This document shows positions 1 to 11,694 of a stretch of 64,000 bases of DNA, in pieces (the first letter of the stretch is position 1; each line of letters begins with the position of its first letter). The stretch comes from Liolophura sinensis (lineage: Eukaryota; Mollusca; Polyplacophora; Chitonida; Chitonidae). A model generated the notes under the pieces. It saw nothing but the letters and a program-made list of their open reading frames with translations, made no database searches and had not been told where the DNA came from. The stretch covers positions 17,133,976 through 17,197,975 of the forward strand of contig NC_088298.1 in the NCBI RefSeq assembly GCF_032854445.1. The letters run 5' to 3'. The translations under genes were made by a program, and so were the position numbers.

Positions 1-196
1 GCGGTCACTGTGAGTTCATGACCAGCTCATGCTGGCTTGCTCTCCGGCTGTAAGTGGGAAGGTTTGCCAGCAACCTGCTGATGGTCGTGGGTTTCCACCT
101 TGCTCTGTCTGGTTTCATAATACTGGCCGCCATCGTATAAATGAAATATGCTTGAGTATGGCGTAAAACACCAGTCATATAAATAAATAAATGCAT
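1..196 (+). mobile_element. tRNA-headed SINE (family A), cut by the window edge
   Basis: Begins inside the B-box region (tgtgagttcatgacc), runs through the body (gccagcaacctgctgatggt) and ends in ataaataaataaatg. It is one of about 27 copies in the window; the + strand is defined as tRNA head first, A-rich tail last. Confidence 0.85.
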
Positions 197-429
197 TTAT
201 TCCAATGGTGTTTCATGATTTGCCTGAGACTATTTCACTGGCACGGTGCATATTGATGTAGGTGTTAGCTGGACATGGGGAAAAAGAGTATTCAAATAGG
301 CCCAGGACATCTGCCCAGTACATGTACATGGCAGAGTGTAAGATTTTGATCACTCAATATCATTTTGAGGATATGGTCACCTGCTAGAAGAACCACTCTG
401 CTATTGATGGCCTTAAGCCCATCTTAAAC

Positions 430-582
430 TTAATGTGGGGAAGGTCTGTCAGTAACCTGCGGATGGCCGTGGATTTGCTCTTGGCTCTACTCGCTTCCCT
501 CCCACCATATTGCTGGCTGCCGTTGAATAAGTAAAATCTTGAGTACAGCTTCGATCAGTAATCAAATAAATAAATAAACTCG
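430..582 (+). mobile_element. Family A SINE, 5'-truncated
   Basis: Only the body and tail are present: gggaaggtctgtcagtaacc to the aataaataaataaac tail. It lies in the intron just upstream of the SLC15 exon at 621. Confidence 0.8.
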
Positions 583-620
583 AAGTTGCACTAAGCTTTT
601 CTCGCTCTTATTCATTTCAG

Positions 621-728
621 GCTCCTCCGTCAATGAAATCCGTGCTACAAGCTGCCTGGCTTATGACCGTTGCCGTGGGTAACTTGATTGTGTTGATCAT
701 AGCAGAAGTTCAGTTGATACCAAACCAG
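621..728 (+). CDS. SLC15A: SLC15 oligopeptide transporter, penultimate exon
   Basis: This exon encodes APPSMKSVLQAAWLMTVAVG and continues to LIPNQ. It matches the conserved segment of SLC15A1/SLC15A2 (PEPT1/PEPT2) just before the last transmembrane helices. The family imports di- and tripeptides with protons across the plasma membrane (established knowledge). The acceptor ttcatttcag lies directly upstream and the donor CAG|gttagc follows. The exon is 36 codons in phase 0 and holds one hydrophobic helix (LMTVAVGNLIVLIIAEV). Earlier exons lie left of the window. Whether this is the A1 or A2 type, or an invertebrate co-orthologue of both, cannot be decided from the C-terminus. Confidence 0.85.
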
Positions 729-967
729 GTTAGCATGCATGTTCTACTTTTTTTTCAATTTCTAGGATTCCTGGAAGAAACCTTGCTCTGTATATCTGGT
801 GCTGTACGTGCACTGTAATTTGCATATGTTTTATGCAAATTAAGAAGCACTGGGACATTTGAATCAACTGCTTGGATCAGTGGAACCAAAAGTTTGGCAA
901 AGGATGAGAGTTGCCACTCCCTCATGTACATGTACATGTACTAGATTTACTTTTTAAAACAAGGGTG

Positions 968-1172
968 TTCATGGCGGAGTGGTTTGCGTGCTAGCATAGC
1001 ACAGTGACGCTGGAACCTCTCATCAATGCAGTCTACCAGCAACCTTTAGATGGTCATGGCTTTCCCTCGGTCTCTGCCTGTTTTCCTCCCACCATAACAC
1101 TGGATGCTGCTGCATAAGTAAAATATATCAACGTACTGAATAAAACACTAATTGAATAAACAAGTAAATTTA
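968..1172 (+). mobile_element. Family A SINE, diverged full-length copy
   Basis: Head-like ggcggagtggtttgcgtgct, then body and an AAT-rich tail, all diverged. It lies in the SLC15 last intron. Confidence 0.75.
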
Positions 1173-1243
1173 CTTGTGAAAGTCAGATCAGGTAGCCGCT
1201 TCCTATACTGACTTTGATAGCTAATACATCTCAAAGAGGCTAT

Positions 1244-1508
1244 CAGCTGGCTAGCGCGCTAGCGCAGCGTATTGGCCCAGGACCCTCTCGCCAATGTGGA
1301 TGCTGTGAGTTCAAGTTCAGCTCATGCTGGCTTCCAGGAAGGGTCTGCCAGCAACCTGGTGGTGGATTCCCCCGGGCTGTGTCCGGTTTCCTCGCACCAT
1401 AATAATGCTGGCTGCCATCATATAATTGAGTAATATTCTAATACATATTAAAATATTAATAAATATTCTAGGGTACGGCATAAAACACCAATCAAATAAA
1501 TAAATAAA
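1244..1508 (+). mobile_element. Family A SINE with 13-bp target-site duplication
   Basis: Flanked by perfect direct repeats tcaaagaggctat at 1231-1243 and 1509-1521. This proves insertion by target-primed retrotransposition and fixes both ends. The head starts at the A box (cagctggctagcgcgctagc). It lies in the SLC15 last intron. Confidence 0.92.
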
Positions 1509-1944
1509 TCAAAGAGGCTATACTAGAGACAGAAAATCCATATGAATGAAGTCACCAATGAAATCAAGTTTTCTCTGTTTACCAAAAATATCTCAAATTA
1601 CTGCCCTTCAGTAATAAATATCAGACTTGTACTATTTAGAGTGTTAAAAAAAAAAAATTCTAAAGTTTGAAAAAGTTTATAAATGCAACCAGCTTTTAAA
1701 ATTTTAGAGGTTTTTATTATTACCGATTTTGAACTGTTACATGTGCACCGATGAAGCAGATTTTGTCAAAGGTAATGATTTTGACTATACTAAAATGCTA
1801 GCAAATTTGGTTGGATTTTCAGTGATTAGATTTTTGGCAATATACGGAATGGTTCTGACTTTTATAGATTGTTTGTGAATATATCATACTAATTATTCTA
1901 ATGTGTGTCATGATCACTTAATTCTTGTTTTGTTATGTTTGTAG

Positions 1945-2121
1945 TCTGCAGAGTTCTTCCTCTTTGCTGCTCTCATGGGATTGGATGTCATCATCTTTGC
2001 TGTCATGGCAATCTTCTACAAATACACCAATCATGTGGATCCTAGTACAATGGAGTTTAGTGACACAACCGGATTGGTTAACAATGACCAATCGGATGAG
2101 TCCTCACTTAAAGACAAGTAA
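1945..2121 (+). CDS. SLC15A: SLC15 oligopeptide transporter, last exon
   Basis: The acceptor tttgtag precedes an in-phase reading of 58 codons and a TAA stop. It starts SAEFFLFAALMGLDVIIFAV, the final transmembrane helix of PEPT-type carriers, followed by the basic/aromatic edge MAIFYKYTNH. A short polar tail rich in D, S and N ends in LKDK and is presumably cytoplasmic. The intron from the previous exon (729-1944) holds two SINE copies and no coding signal. Phase 0 at both sides of the junction supports the model. Confidence 0.85.
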   Translation, partial: SAEFFLFAALMGLDVIIFAVMAIFYKYTNHVDPSTMEFSDTTGLVNNDQSDESSLKDK

Positions 2122-4090
2122 ATTTTCTTCAGGATGAGTAAGGAGGGCATTGAAACATTGAATGTTTTATTTGGACATTTAAAAATTTTTTACACAAGTA
2201 ACTTTTATTCATTTCTTTGAATTATTTGTTTCTTGAAATTACTTATGTACCGATATACATATATATATAAGTGATGTTTCACTTATTTCTTCTGTTTTCT
2301 GCCAGTACATGGATAAATTTGTATATATGTTGATGTCACTTAAAAATGTTCCAAGTTTGTTCGCCGAACCTTTTCCTGGACTTAAGATTTTATTCTTTTC
2401 CTGGACTTAAGATTTTATTTATCCTTGTTAATATTTAAAACCCTAGCTTTGACGGGTGTTTTTCATTCAATCTTCAGTTGCCCATGTGATATGCATCATC
2501 TGTAGTGATATGTTTGAATAAGACTTTTAAGTTTATCTTGAATTCCATCAAAGTGTCCAGTAACAATGAGCATTAATCATATAATGCGTTGTTAAAATGA
2601 TTTAAATTTTATGATCCATGACTACAAGTAAGTTTCTCATTTTGCCTGACTCTGAGAGGCCTGGTTGTTTCAGAAAAGAGTTTGAGGTTTGTTTGAAATG
2701 TAGGATGACTACAATGCCAGTGTTAATGTTTTATGACTTTTATGTGCCTCTGAAAATATGCTTTTTGGAGTGATGATGTGAGATGATGTGCTAGGTTCAA
2801 GCTGTAAAGCATAAAAAGTTAAAAAAAAAATTCAACTATGTTCAGTTCGCAAATGCTACTTATATGATGTTTCAAGTGTCTATTTTCACATTTGTGTGTG
2901 TAGATTTTGAGCTACTTGTAGATTTTGAGCTACAAGTAGATTTTGAGCTACTTGTAGATTTTGAGCTACAAGTAGATTTTGAGCTACATGTACATGAACA
3001 CATACATGTATCTACTCTGTATACTTTTTTTTCATCCTGTTAAGTCTTGTTAACAGAAATAAGTCATAAAAAGAAGAAATGTAGAGTTTAAAAAAAAAAT
3101 AGAAGTGTGCTACCTATTATGTACACCTACTATTAGTTACATGGTTACTCAGGGATGGGACACGCAAATATATGGTTTCAATAATACTCATATTGGGCAA
3201 GCCGTCAGCGGAATTTATTCTGCAAAGACCCATCAGTTCAGTGCAGAAGACCGATATATAGATGAATCGCTTCAACGATGTGACCATTGTTGGAGCTCAA
3301 CAAAGGGAGATAACCTACTCAGCAGACACGTTTGTCCAATGAAAGGCCGACTATTTTGTCAGATGCGGGATGAATGGTAATACATGTATATACTGTAACA
3401 TGTTGACCATGTGCGTCATGTAATTAGTGAGATATACATGTATGTGATAGTTAAATGAAAAGTAGACCGATATCACAAAAAGAAAAAACTTTCCACTGTT
3501 GTTAGCAAACAAATGTACACAATATTATAGTGATAGTTGATAATAATAAAACACGTATATGTTATAAAATGTATATATTATACGTCTTTAAGATAAAGAG
3601 CTTACACGTAGGCCTACATTGTATCTTCAAATATATTACTTACGCGTACATATTTTGTATTTATTGTATATAAGAGGAGTATTTCAATTTCTCATTTTCA
3701 CCTTGTAACTTATATTCCTGTAAAAAAAAAAGTTATTAATGTAATTCGATATTTTCTTTTGTCAAGAAATATATTTTTGCATGTTCTATTTTTAATACTT
3801 GCTGTTTTTCGTATATTTTCCTGTCATGTATAGCGTACTGCATCGAGATTCCCGCATTGCTTAAATTAGGTATTAATCCATGCCTTCACATATAAGTCGG
3901 ATGCATTGAAAGTACCAGCGTGTGATGGAATTTAATTGCTCGAGTAACTGTGTATATTATACATGTATTATTGTATATACCAGTACCTGTAATTATGATA
4001 ATACATACCTGTATATTTTTCTCTGTTAAAGTAAATGTACATATGCATGTCATCATACTGTTTATACACAAGAGCAATGCATTTTTGCAT
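2122..4090 (+). other. 3' flank / possible 3' UTR of the SLC15 gene
   Basis: AT-rich non-coding sequence follows the transporter stop codon. A duplicated 24-bp-scale segment sits at about 2371-2418 and an 18-bp tandem repeat at 2901-2990. AATAAA occurs at 3545-3550 and again far downstream at 6507-6512; either could be a poly(A) signal, but neither can be assigned by eye. The 91-codon open frame near 3105-3380 has no recognisable features and is probably chance. Confidence 0.35.
2901..2990. repeat. 18-bp tandem repeat with alternating palindromic ends
   Basis: Five units of tagattttgagctacNNG follow one another. The ends alternate between CTACTTG and CTACAAG, so CTACTTGTAG and CTACAAGTAG, which are reverse complements, alternate along the array. 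The block could form small hairpins in the transporter 3' flank. Confidence 0.8.
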
Positions 4091-4361
4091 ACAGTGGCTC
4101 AGTTGGTTAGCGGCTAGTGCAGTGTAATGACCCTGGAGCCTCTCACCAAAGCTGCTGCTGCGAGTTCAAGACCAGCTCATGCTGGATTCCTCTTCCGGCC
4201 GTATGTGGGAAGGTCTGCCATCAACCTGCGGATCGTCGTGGGTTTCCCCCTGGGCTCTGCCCAGTTTCCTCCTACAGTAATGCTGGCCTTCGGTGTATAA
4301 GTGAAATATTCTTGAGTACAGCGTATAACACCAATCAAATAAATAAATAAATAAATAAATT
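4091..4361 (+). mobile_element. Family A SINE, full length
   Basis: Head tggctcagttggttagcggc, B-box-like gagttcaagacc, body, and a seven-unit aaat tail. Near-duplicate flanks (tttttgcata before, tttttacata after) look like a target-site duplication with one mismatch. Confidence 0.88.
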
Positions 4362-4523
4362 TTTACATAGGTACTTTTGGATTTGATATTCATGATGCAT
4401 ATGTCCGTGCATTTTCAGAAGTCTATTAACTGGCCATTAATTGACCAACAATTGTGAAATCATCCACTAGATCATGTCAACAGAGGGATTTCTAAATTAT
4501 TTAATTTCTAAATAATTGACTGC

Positions 4524-5405
4524 TCGGAACCTCTACGGTTGAGTGGGTATAAGCATGCTAGTGCACCACAGTTAATGGCCCAGGAGAATCTCACCGTGTG
4601 CGGATGGTCATTAGCATGCTAGTGCAGCACAATTAATGGTCCAGGAGAATCTCACCGTGTGCGGATGGTCATTAACATGCTAGTGCAGCACAATTAATGG
4701 CCCAGGAGAATCTCACCGTGTGCGGATGGTCATTAGCATGCTAGTGCAGCACAATTAATGGCCCGGGAGAATCTCACCGTGTGCGGATGGTCATTAACAT
4801 GCTAGTGCACCACAATTAATGACCCAGGAGAATCTCACCGTGTGCAGATGGTCATTAGCATGCTAGTGCAGCACAATTAATGGCCTGGGAGAATCTCACG
4901 GCATGCGGATGGTCATTAGCATGCTAGTGCACCACAGTTAATGACCCAGGAGAATCTCACCGTGTGCAGATGGTCATTAGCATGCTAGTGCAGCACAATT
5001 AATGGCCCAGGAGAATCTCACCATGTGCAGATGGTCATTAGCATGCTAGTGCAGCACAATTAATGGCCCAGGTGAATCTCACCGTGTGCAGATGGTCATT
5101 AGCATGCTAGTGCAGCACAATTAATGGCCCAGGAGAATCTCACCGTGTGCAGATGGTCATTAGCATGCTAGTGCACCACAATTAATGGCCCGGGAGAATC
5201 TCACCATGGTCACCATGAGGAGAATTCCAGTTTATGCTGGCTTCCTCTCCAGTCGTACTGGAGAAGGTCTGCCTGCAGCAACCAGTGGATGGTCATTGGT
5301 TCCATCGGGCTCTGCCCAGTTTCCCCCCACCATAATGCTGGCCACCGTGATATAAGGGAAAAATCTTACAGATTAAAACACCAATGAAGTAAATAAATAA
5401 ATAAA
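4524..5405 (+). mobile_element. Family A SINE expanded internally by a 61-bp tandem array
   Basis: The element starts with a diverged tRNA head (cctctacggttgagtgggta) and ends with a normal body and aataaataaataaat tail. The segment after the A box is tandemly amplified about eleven times between roughly 4550 and 5205. The result is a SINE more than three times its usual length. Confidence 0.85.
4550..5205. repeat. 61-bp minisatellite derived from a SINE tRNA head
   Basis: About eleven units begin at tagcatgctagtgcagcaca and run through gagaatctcaccgtgtgcgg. Each unit aligns with the family A region from the A box to just before the B box. Units differ by a few point changes (accac/agcac, cggatg/cagatg). 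Confidence 0.9.
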
Positions 5406-5406
5406 T

Positions 5407-5602
5407 CACACCAATGTGAGTGCTATGAGTTCAAGTCAATCTCATCCTGGTTTCCTCTCCAAGCAGATGTGTATATGGGAAAATAAGGTATGGCATCAAC
5501 CTGCGGTTGGTCATGCCTCACTCAGTAATGGTGGCCACGGTTGTGTAATTAAAGAAATATTCTTGAGGGTAGCATGAAAACCAAATCATATAAATAAATA
5601 AA
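5407..5602 (+). mobile_element. Family A SINE, 5'-truncated, adjacent to the expanded copy
   Basis: Starts at the B-box region (accaatgtgagtgctatgag) immediately after the tail of the previous copy and ends in ataaataaataaatc. Confidence 0.8.
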
Positions 5603-6068
5603 TCAAAAAAAATTCACAGGTACTGTTGCATTGCCATCCAACAGAGGCTTCTTTCCACAACTCTTATTACGTTCATGATCATGCTATGTGCATTGCAATG
5701 TTCAAGCAAAGTTTCCTGTTTATTACCCATGATTCATCTGCCCTTTTTCGTCACGTTTGCACCAGGCCAAGAAAAAGTCAGCACAAATCGTAAGAGGATA
5801 CGAGGCAAACACTGTTGACATGATGGTCAGTTAACCAGCTTTTAGGAAAAGTAAATGTTTTACCTTTTTAAGTTGTAAATATATGTTTCACATTTTGTCT
5901 ATATATGTTTTACATTTTTGTATATGTTGTATACATACATGTAGCGCAAATATACTTCTGATTTGCTGTTCTTTTTCTGAATGTGCCAACTACATGTACC
6001 GGTACGATATACCTATACTTTGTCTGACGTATAGATCTAGATGTAGGTGTCACGAAAGACTACACTAT

Positions 6069-6274
6069 TTCTTCTCATTTTTGGGACACCAGATGTGATC
6101 ATTTTAGCCAATGTATGTAGCTGGAGGACGAATATTTGGTTCCTTCTTTCTCACATGGTTATAGATTATGTACTGAACAACATACTCCTGTCTTTACTTT
6201 TCCTAAAGGCTGATAAAAGAGATGTAATGTTGTACTTTCAACGCTACTAATATCTGTCCCAAAAATTACAAGAA
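6069..6274. mobile_element. MITE-like element, ttcttctca type
   Basis: Ends are inverted: ttcttctcatttttgggaca on the left, and on the right tgtcccaaaaattacaagaa, whose reverse complement matches. The interior matches the element at 58643-58851, including cacatggttatag, gaacaacatactc, cttttcc and ggctg. No transposase frame is present. Confidence 0.7.
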
Positions 6275-6983
6275 TTAGGGTATGTCGTGGAATTTTTCTT
6301 TTTTTTTGCTAGAATTGCTAAACTATCATAAATGTAACTTTGTGCTTAGAGTTATTTGTATGTGCACTTCAATGAAACCTTAGCTTGCCTGTTTGCTGAA
6401 AAATAACCCAATGTGATGAATGTCATCCAACATGATTTCATTTAAATGTATATCATTGTTTTAATATTTTGTCTAAGTTCTATCTTACTCGTCCTATTTA
6501 CTTCATAATAAAGACATTATTTTGGCCTGTTTCAATCAGATATAAGCCACGATGGCACTTTTGTAATCATACTTTATTTCTTTATAGTACGGATAATTTT
6601 GTTCTCAAATATTACAGATACGTAGTTCTTTAAAACTTATTAAATTCCATCACCGTCATATGGCTTCAACATTGCATATAAATGTGGTGTTAGATTATAG
6701 ATTTTTCACTATTTAATAAAATTAATGATTTATGGTCTATAAATGATTAATTTTATTAAATACCCCAAAATCCAAAATTCAGCTTAAGTTATAATTATAT
6801 GTACTACTTAAATCGATAAATCGGATTGGCCAGACTCCAACATAGTTGATTATGTTTACAATTTAATGTGTACCTGTGGTGATATCATGTGTGCAAGTAA
6901 TATGTAAACCATGCGTGTAAACAGTGAAGTGTGCATTTATGGTGCGCCTCCCGCCAAATTTGGTGAAAGATCTATGTATAATT
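6275..6983. other. Intergenic, no gene seen
   Basis: AT-rich sequence with an AATAAA at 6507-6512. No coding frame, RNA gene or repeat family member was recognised. Confidence 0.5.
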
Positions 6984-7180
6984 CCCTAATTCCTCAACCT
7001 TTTCCCATATGAAAGAGCAACTTTCAGTGTAATTTGTGCACATTATTAATATGACTTTGGAGGCAAAACTACATTTGTGGGATAAGCCAATTTTAGGGCT
7101 TCACAAAAACTATAATTTTGTCAGTCTACACCCAATTACCTTCAGAATATGCATGCGAAAAGGTTGAAGAATTAAGAATT
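6984..7180. mobile_element. MITE-like element, ctaattcttcaaccttttc type
   Basis: The left end ctaattcctcaaccttttc and right end gaaaaggttgaagaattaag are inverted repeats. Interior landmarks shared with other copies are gaaagagcaactttcagt, ccaattttagggcttcac and the gcatgcg run before the right end. Confidence 0.75.
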
Positions 7181-7454
7181 ACAGCAACATATTTTTCTCA
7201 CTGGTCACATTGAGTATGTGTTATTTTATAAAAACCATCTTTTATTAATTAAAATGACTATTAAATGCAACTTTACATGTAAGCACTTTTTGTGTTAGTT
7301 ATATCCTTGCTAAACACATTTCGTTGTACGAGTATCTTCTTCAGTATTAATTGTTAGTGCAATAAACTTGTGACAATCCAATATATTTATGGATGTACAG
7401 GTAACCTCATTTTTCAACTGTTTCAGTCACCACCGCAACCAATGTTTTGATTGA

Positions 7455-7793
7455 TTGAGTGAGTAAGTGAGCAAGTGCTTGGGCTTTAAACGTCGTACTT
7501 AACAATTTTTCAGTCATATGACGACGAAGGAATCCTTAGAGTGCATGTGATGTGCTTCCTTGTTTGCAGGACGGATTTCCACCGCTCTTTTATCTAGAGC
7601 TACCTTACTGAGACGACTTAACGAAGGCAAGTAAGCCACCCTGCCAGAGCCATTATACTAATACGGGTCAGCCAGTAGTTGCACTATCCCCTTCATGCTG
7701 AAAGCCAAGCGAGGAAGGTACAACTTCCTCTTTTAAGGTCTTAGGTGTGACTCAGCCCAGGATTGACCCTGGATCTACCGCTTCCGAAGCATG
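7455..7793 (-). mobile_element. Second SINE family (family B), left arm of a foldback pair
   Basis: Carries family B landmarks: gagtgagtaagtgagcaagt, aacaatttttcagtcatatg, acgacgaaggaatccttag, and the 3' portion ending near ctaccgcttccgaag. In better copies this portion leads to a tRNA-like head on the complementary strand. Confidence 0.82.
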
Positions 7794-8023
7794 AAGGGGA
7801 TTGGGCAACTACTGGTTGACTCCTATCAGCATAATGGCTCGGGTGTGCTGTTTACTTGCCTTCGGTAAAGCGTCTCAGTGAAGCAGCACTAGATACAAGA
7901 GCTGTGGAAATCCATCGTGCAACAAGGAGGAACATTTCATGCATTCTAAGGATTCCTTTGTCGTAATATGACTGAAAAATTTTTAAGTACGACGTTAAAC
8001 CCCAATCACTCACTCACTAAAGT
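7790..8023 (+). mobile_element. Family B SINE, right arm in opposite orientation
   Basis: Reverse complement of the left neighbour: catgaaggggattgggcaac through gactgaaaaatttttaagta to ccccaatcactcactcact. It lacks the tRNA-like head. With the left arm it makes an inverted repeat of about 240-bp arms. Confidence 0.82.
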
Positions 8024-8489
8024 TCTGAAACCAATTCAGGATGCCTAATTCTGAACATGTCGACAGCCTGTAGGTAAAAAATACCTAAAAAAAAAAGGTT
8101 AAATACCTGTGAATCTGGGACAAAATTATACAGATTGACTGACACCTTGGTGTTTCTCCAAGGTACTTGAGATATCCAATATGGCAGACATATATTTGCA
8201 TAATGGTGCATGGTGGAAAAATTACTACAGCCTTTTGCAAATATAATTGTACCTTACATGTAATTACTGGCAACCTTTTCCACTTGGGACGACACAAAGC
8301 AAACTTGAGGTTTTGTCATGTCCTCTGGAAGGATATATCCGAACTTCATCTGAAGTGATCCCAATGAGCACTGCTGATTGCTTTTTGACACAAATTAACA
8401 TACATAATTGAAAGCTGAGGCAGGGGAATTTTAATATCATGAATGGGATTGAACCATTATCATGCTCTTAAGATACTTTCGCTTCAGTT

Positions 8490-8746
8490 TTTATTTATTT
8501 ATTTAATTATTTTTTTGATTTATTTATTTGATGGTGTGTGTGTACGCCATACTCAAGAGTAATCAAAATTTCACCTATGTGGGACAAAACTAGGCAGGAC
8601 CCAGGGGAAGGCCCATGACCATCCACAGGTTGCTGGCAGAGCTTTGCATGTACAGCCGGAGAGGGAACTAGTATGAGCTGAACTCACAGCGATTGCACTG
8701 GTGAGAGGCTCCTGGGTCATAGCGCCCTTGCTACAGAGGCCCCCCC
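8490..8746 (-). mobile_element. Family A SINE, reverse orientation
   Basis: Begins with tttatttattt (tail complement), runs through the body and ends with gctacagaggcccccc, the complement of the tRNA-like head start. Diverged by several small indels. Confidence 0.8.
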
Positions 8747-8825
8747 ACTTCAGTTTATATTATTCATTTACTTACATGTATTTCAGTGATGTCCATTCTG
8801 CTTCATACTTAACAATTTAAGTGAA

Positions 8826-8895
8826 TTATTTGTCTGTTGTTTAACGCCATACTCCAGTAAGTGAAAAGAATTTTTCACTTACGGGATGGCAGCCA
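8826..8895 (-). mobile_element. Family A SINE fragment
   Basis: Contains ttgtttaacgccatactcca and the gggatggcagcc segment of the body, reverse orientation. The rest of the element is missing or unrecognisable. Confidence 0.5.
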
Positions 8896-9045
8896 GGGGT
8901 ACGTTCCATTTCCTCTCTGCTGTCCTCTGGACAAAGATAGTTACCACTGACATGCCGTTCCATTGGCAACTGGAGGAGACCAATGGAGCCAGTACTGCCG
9001 CCGATGAGTTGGTGGAGTTGGTGACATGTCGTAGCGTCCAAACAT

Positions 9046-9224
9046 GGCCTCAGTGGCCGAGGGGGGTAGCACGTCAGAGCAACGCAGTGACCTAGAAGCC
9101 TCCCACCAATGCAGCTGCTGTGAGTGAAGTCCAGCTCATGCTGGCTTCCTCTCACCACAATGCTAGCCAGATGTTGTACATTTTTGAGTACAGCATAAAA
9201 CATCGATCAAGTAAATAAATAAAT
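9046..9224 (+). mobile_element. Family A SINE with internal deletion
   Basis: The head cctcagtggccgaggggggt is retained and the tail aagtaaataaataaatc is present. The central body from the proline-like gccg region to ctcaccacaatgc is deleted. Confidence 0.75.
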
Positions 9225-9646
9225 CACACAACCAAAACATTTATCTCAACGTTATGTTTAGTACAGCCTTAGGCCCTGGCCTATATACAACTACTTGTCA
9301 ACATTTGTTTTTTTCAAAGAGAACAGCACATTGTACATTCAAGTAGAATTATGAAAACTAGGGCTTTTATTATTAATATCACAGATTAAGGAATATACAG
9401 TAATAAATCGTAACTAAAATTAATGTACAAGTAGTTAGGAGAATTCAACTCTCTCAGGCTTATAGCAGTTTGACAGCCATGACACAGAGAAAGAATCACA
9501 ACAGTCAATTGCAGTCAAACTGGATGAGAGTTTGAAAGTGGTACAATGTTAATAGCTAAATTTATCACACATAGGGCATATCTGTATGGTACAGAAAATC
9601 TGAATTTCTCAAATTCTAGCGTTCACTGTTAAACATAAATGTACTA

Positions 9647-9824
9647 CTGTAATTCTTCAACATTTTTCGGTGTAGATTAACTGTTAGCATTATACTTCCT
9701 GTGAAGTCCTAAAATTGGTCAATTCCACCATTGCAGTTTTGTCTCCAAAATCAAAATTAAAACTGTGCATAAATTGTACTGAAAGTTGCTCATTCATTTG
9801 TGAAAAGGTTGAGCAATTAGGGTA
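9647..9824. mobile_element. MITE-like element, ctaattcttcaaccttttc type
   Basis: Left end ctgtaattcttcaacatttt, right end gaaaaggttgagcaattagg. Interior landmarks ttttgtctccaaaatcaaa and gtgcataaattgtactgaaa are shared with the copies at 11483 and 22019. Confidence 0.75.
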
Positions 9825-11482
9825 AGTATTAATTTAGTTGACATCCAAGCTGTGCGCTTTTAAAACTTGCTATCGTGAAATCTGTTTAACAAATGAAAAG
9901 AATCATATAAAATCTTCACAAAAAAACAAAAGGAAACAACCACTGATTAATTGTCCACAGACTGACCAAAATTTAACGTTGTCAAACATTCATTAAAAAC
10001 TATTAAATAGTCACTTATTAAACATGTTGTCACAAAATCTTCATCTTCATTCCAATTTTAAGGTACATGTATTTCAGTAAAACTTAAATTAAATCCCAAT
10101 TGCTTACTAGTGATTGTACTAATGGCAGTGTAAAGGTTAAGATATATCTGCAGGAAATGTTTCTCATTTACTTGGTGTTTTATTTATTTATTATTAATTT
10201 GAATGTTTTTGTTTATACATAGTCCTTTAAACAAGAATAAGACTAGTCCTGTACGCATTTCACCTTCAGTTTGGCATTAAGTGACACATTTTCCTTAATT
10301 TTGATTGAATCATCCACCTTACAGGGTGATATGTAAGATTTATTTTGGTGTTTGATTACTTTCTCATCAGAAAGAGAAACGTATCATTTAAGGTTTTGCA
10401 CATGCTTCTGTGTATTTCTACACGCATATACCAAACTTTAGGTGGAATACAATATAGGTATTGGGATTTTTTTTGGAGAAACCAACAGTTTATAAAGCAT
10501 TGCACCTTAAACTTTGGGACAATAAATCCTGACTAAAACCAGAAATAAAGCCATAAAACCATCCCTTGTATATTTCCAACAAGTAAAATAAATAAAAATT
10601 ATTTTCAATTTTACATATCAAATGGACAATTAATTAATTAAAATGATCGATTGTTTTTGTAATGTCTTCCCCCAAAATATACCCCCGACATGAAATGTTT
10701 CCTTCACAATCGTGACAATAAAAATGGCTTGGCATTATTGAAAAGTATGGCTTACTCAGTTTTCTATGACACAACATACAGAAGTAACACATACAGTTAA
10801 AAGTAAAAGAAAGTTAAAACCTGAAGTAAGCTTCATCATGCAGACAATCAAAAACTATGTGTAAAAATACTATCATTTATTTTTTCAGATTTTCTTTTTT
10901 TTTACAATTGTCTAGGAATTCAAATATTTGAATACTATGGTGGGCTTTATGTGCCATACTGATGTTATTTAGGAACCCTGATTTTTTCCCGATGTTCACC
11001 AGAAGGAAAGAATTTCTGGGGATCATAATGTTTTACTCATAGGCCCAAAAAGTTATTTCACATTCAGTGTTGTGATTAGAGTTGGAAAAACTTTCTCTGG
11101 CACCTACAGTCTGAGAGTATGGGCCATAAAGCCTGCCTTAGAATTCAAATGTTTGAACACTCTTTTTTTCACACAAATCTACAAAAAATAAATGAGACTA
11201 CAGTTATGCATAGTTTTAAATGCTCTATTTAGTGATGCCTACTTCAATTTTTGGAGGTCTTTACCTTTAAACCATCTACAAATGGTTGTCATGCTGAAAA
11301 GCTACCTTGTGATCATCCGAGTATAACCCACCTCATACTTCTGAAGTCCAAAAAAACTACTTCGTAATTGATAAACATGAAATAATACAAGTATGTACTC
11401 TACATGTTCTGAACATATCCATTACCAGGATTGTACACTAAGTCTAATGTGTAAAAAAAAAACATATGAGGAAAATTATATA
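9825..11482. other. Intergenic, no gene seen
   Basis: AT-rich sequence downstream of the nucleotidase gene (which reads leftward). Part may be its 3' UTR. No coding frame or RNA gene could be supported. Confidence 0.4.
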
Positions 11483-11694
11483 CTTTAATTCTTCAACTTT
11501 TTCGCACATTTACAAGCTGTTTATTCGAGTGTATTCTGAACTCATTTTTCTGTGTGAACTAATACTTTGTTTGAATCCCTGAAATTGGCCGATTCAACCA
11601 AAATAGTTTTGTCTCCAAAATCAAATTATAAATGTGCATAAACTGCACTGAAAGTTGCTCTTTCATATGCGACAAGGTTGAGGAATTAGGGTAA
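11483..11694. mobile_element. MITE-like element, ctaattcttcaaccttttc type
   Basis: Left end ctttaattcttcaacttttt and right end gacaaggttgaggaattagg are inverted. Interior shares ccctgaaattggccgattc and tttcatatgcg with other copies. Confidence 0.78.

Noticed and set aside
4550-5205. CRISPR-like regular repeat
   Set aside because: Units are contiguous tandem copies with no unique spacers, and the genome is eukaryotic.
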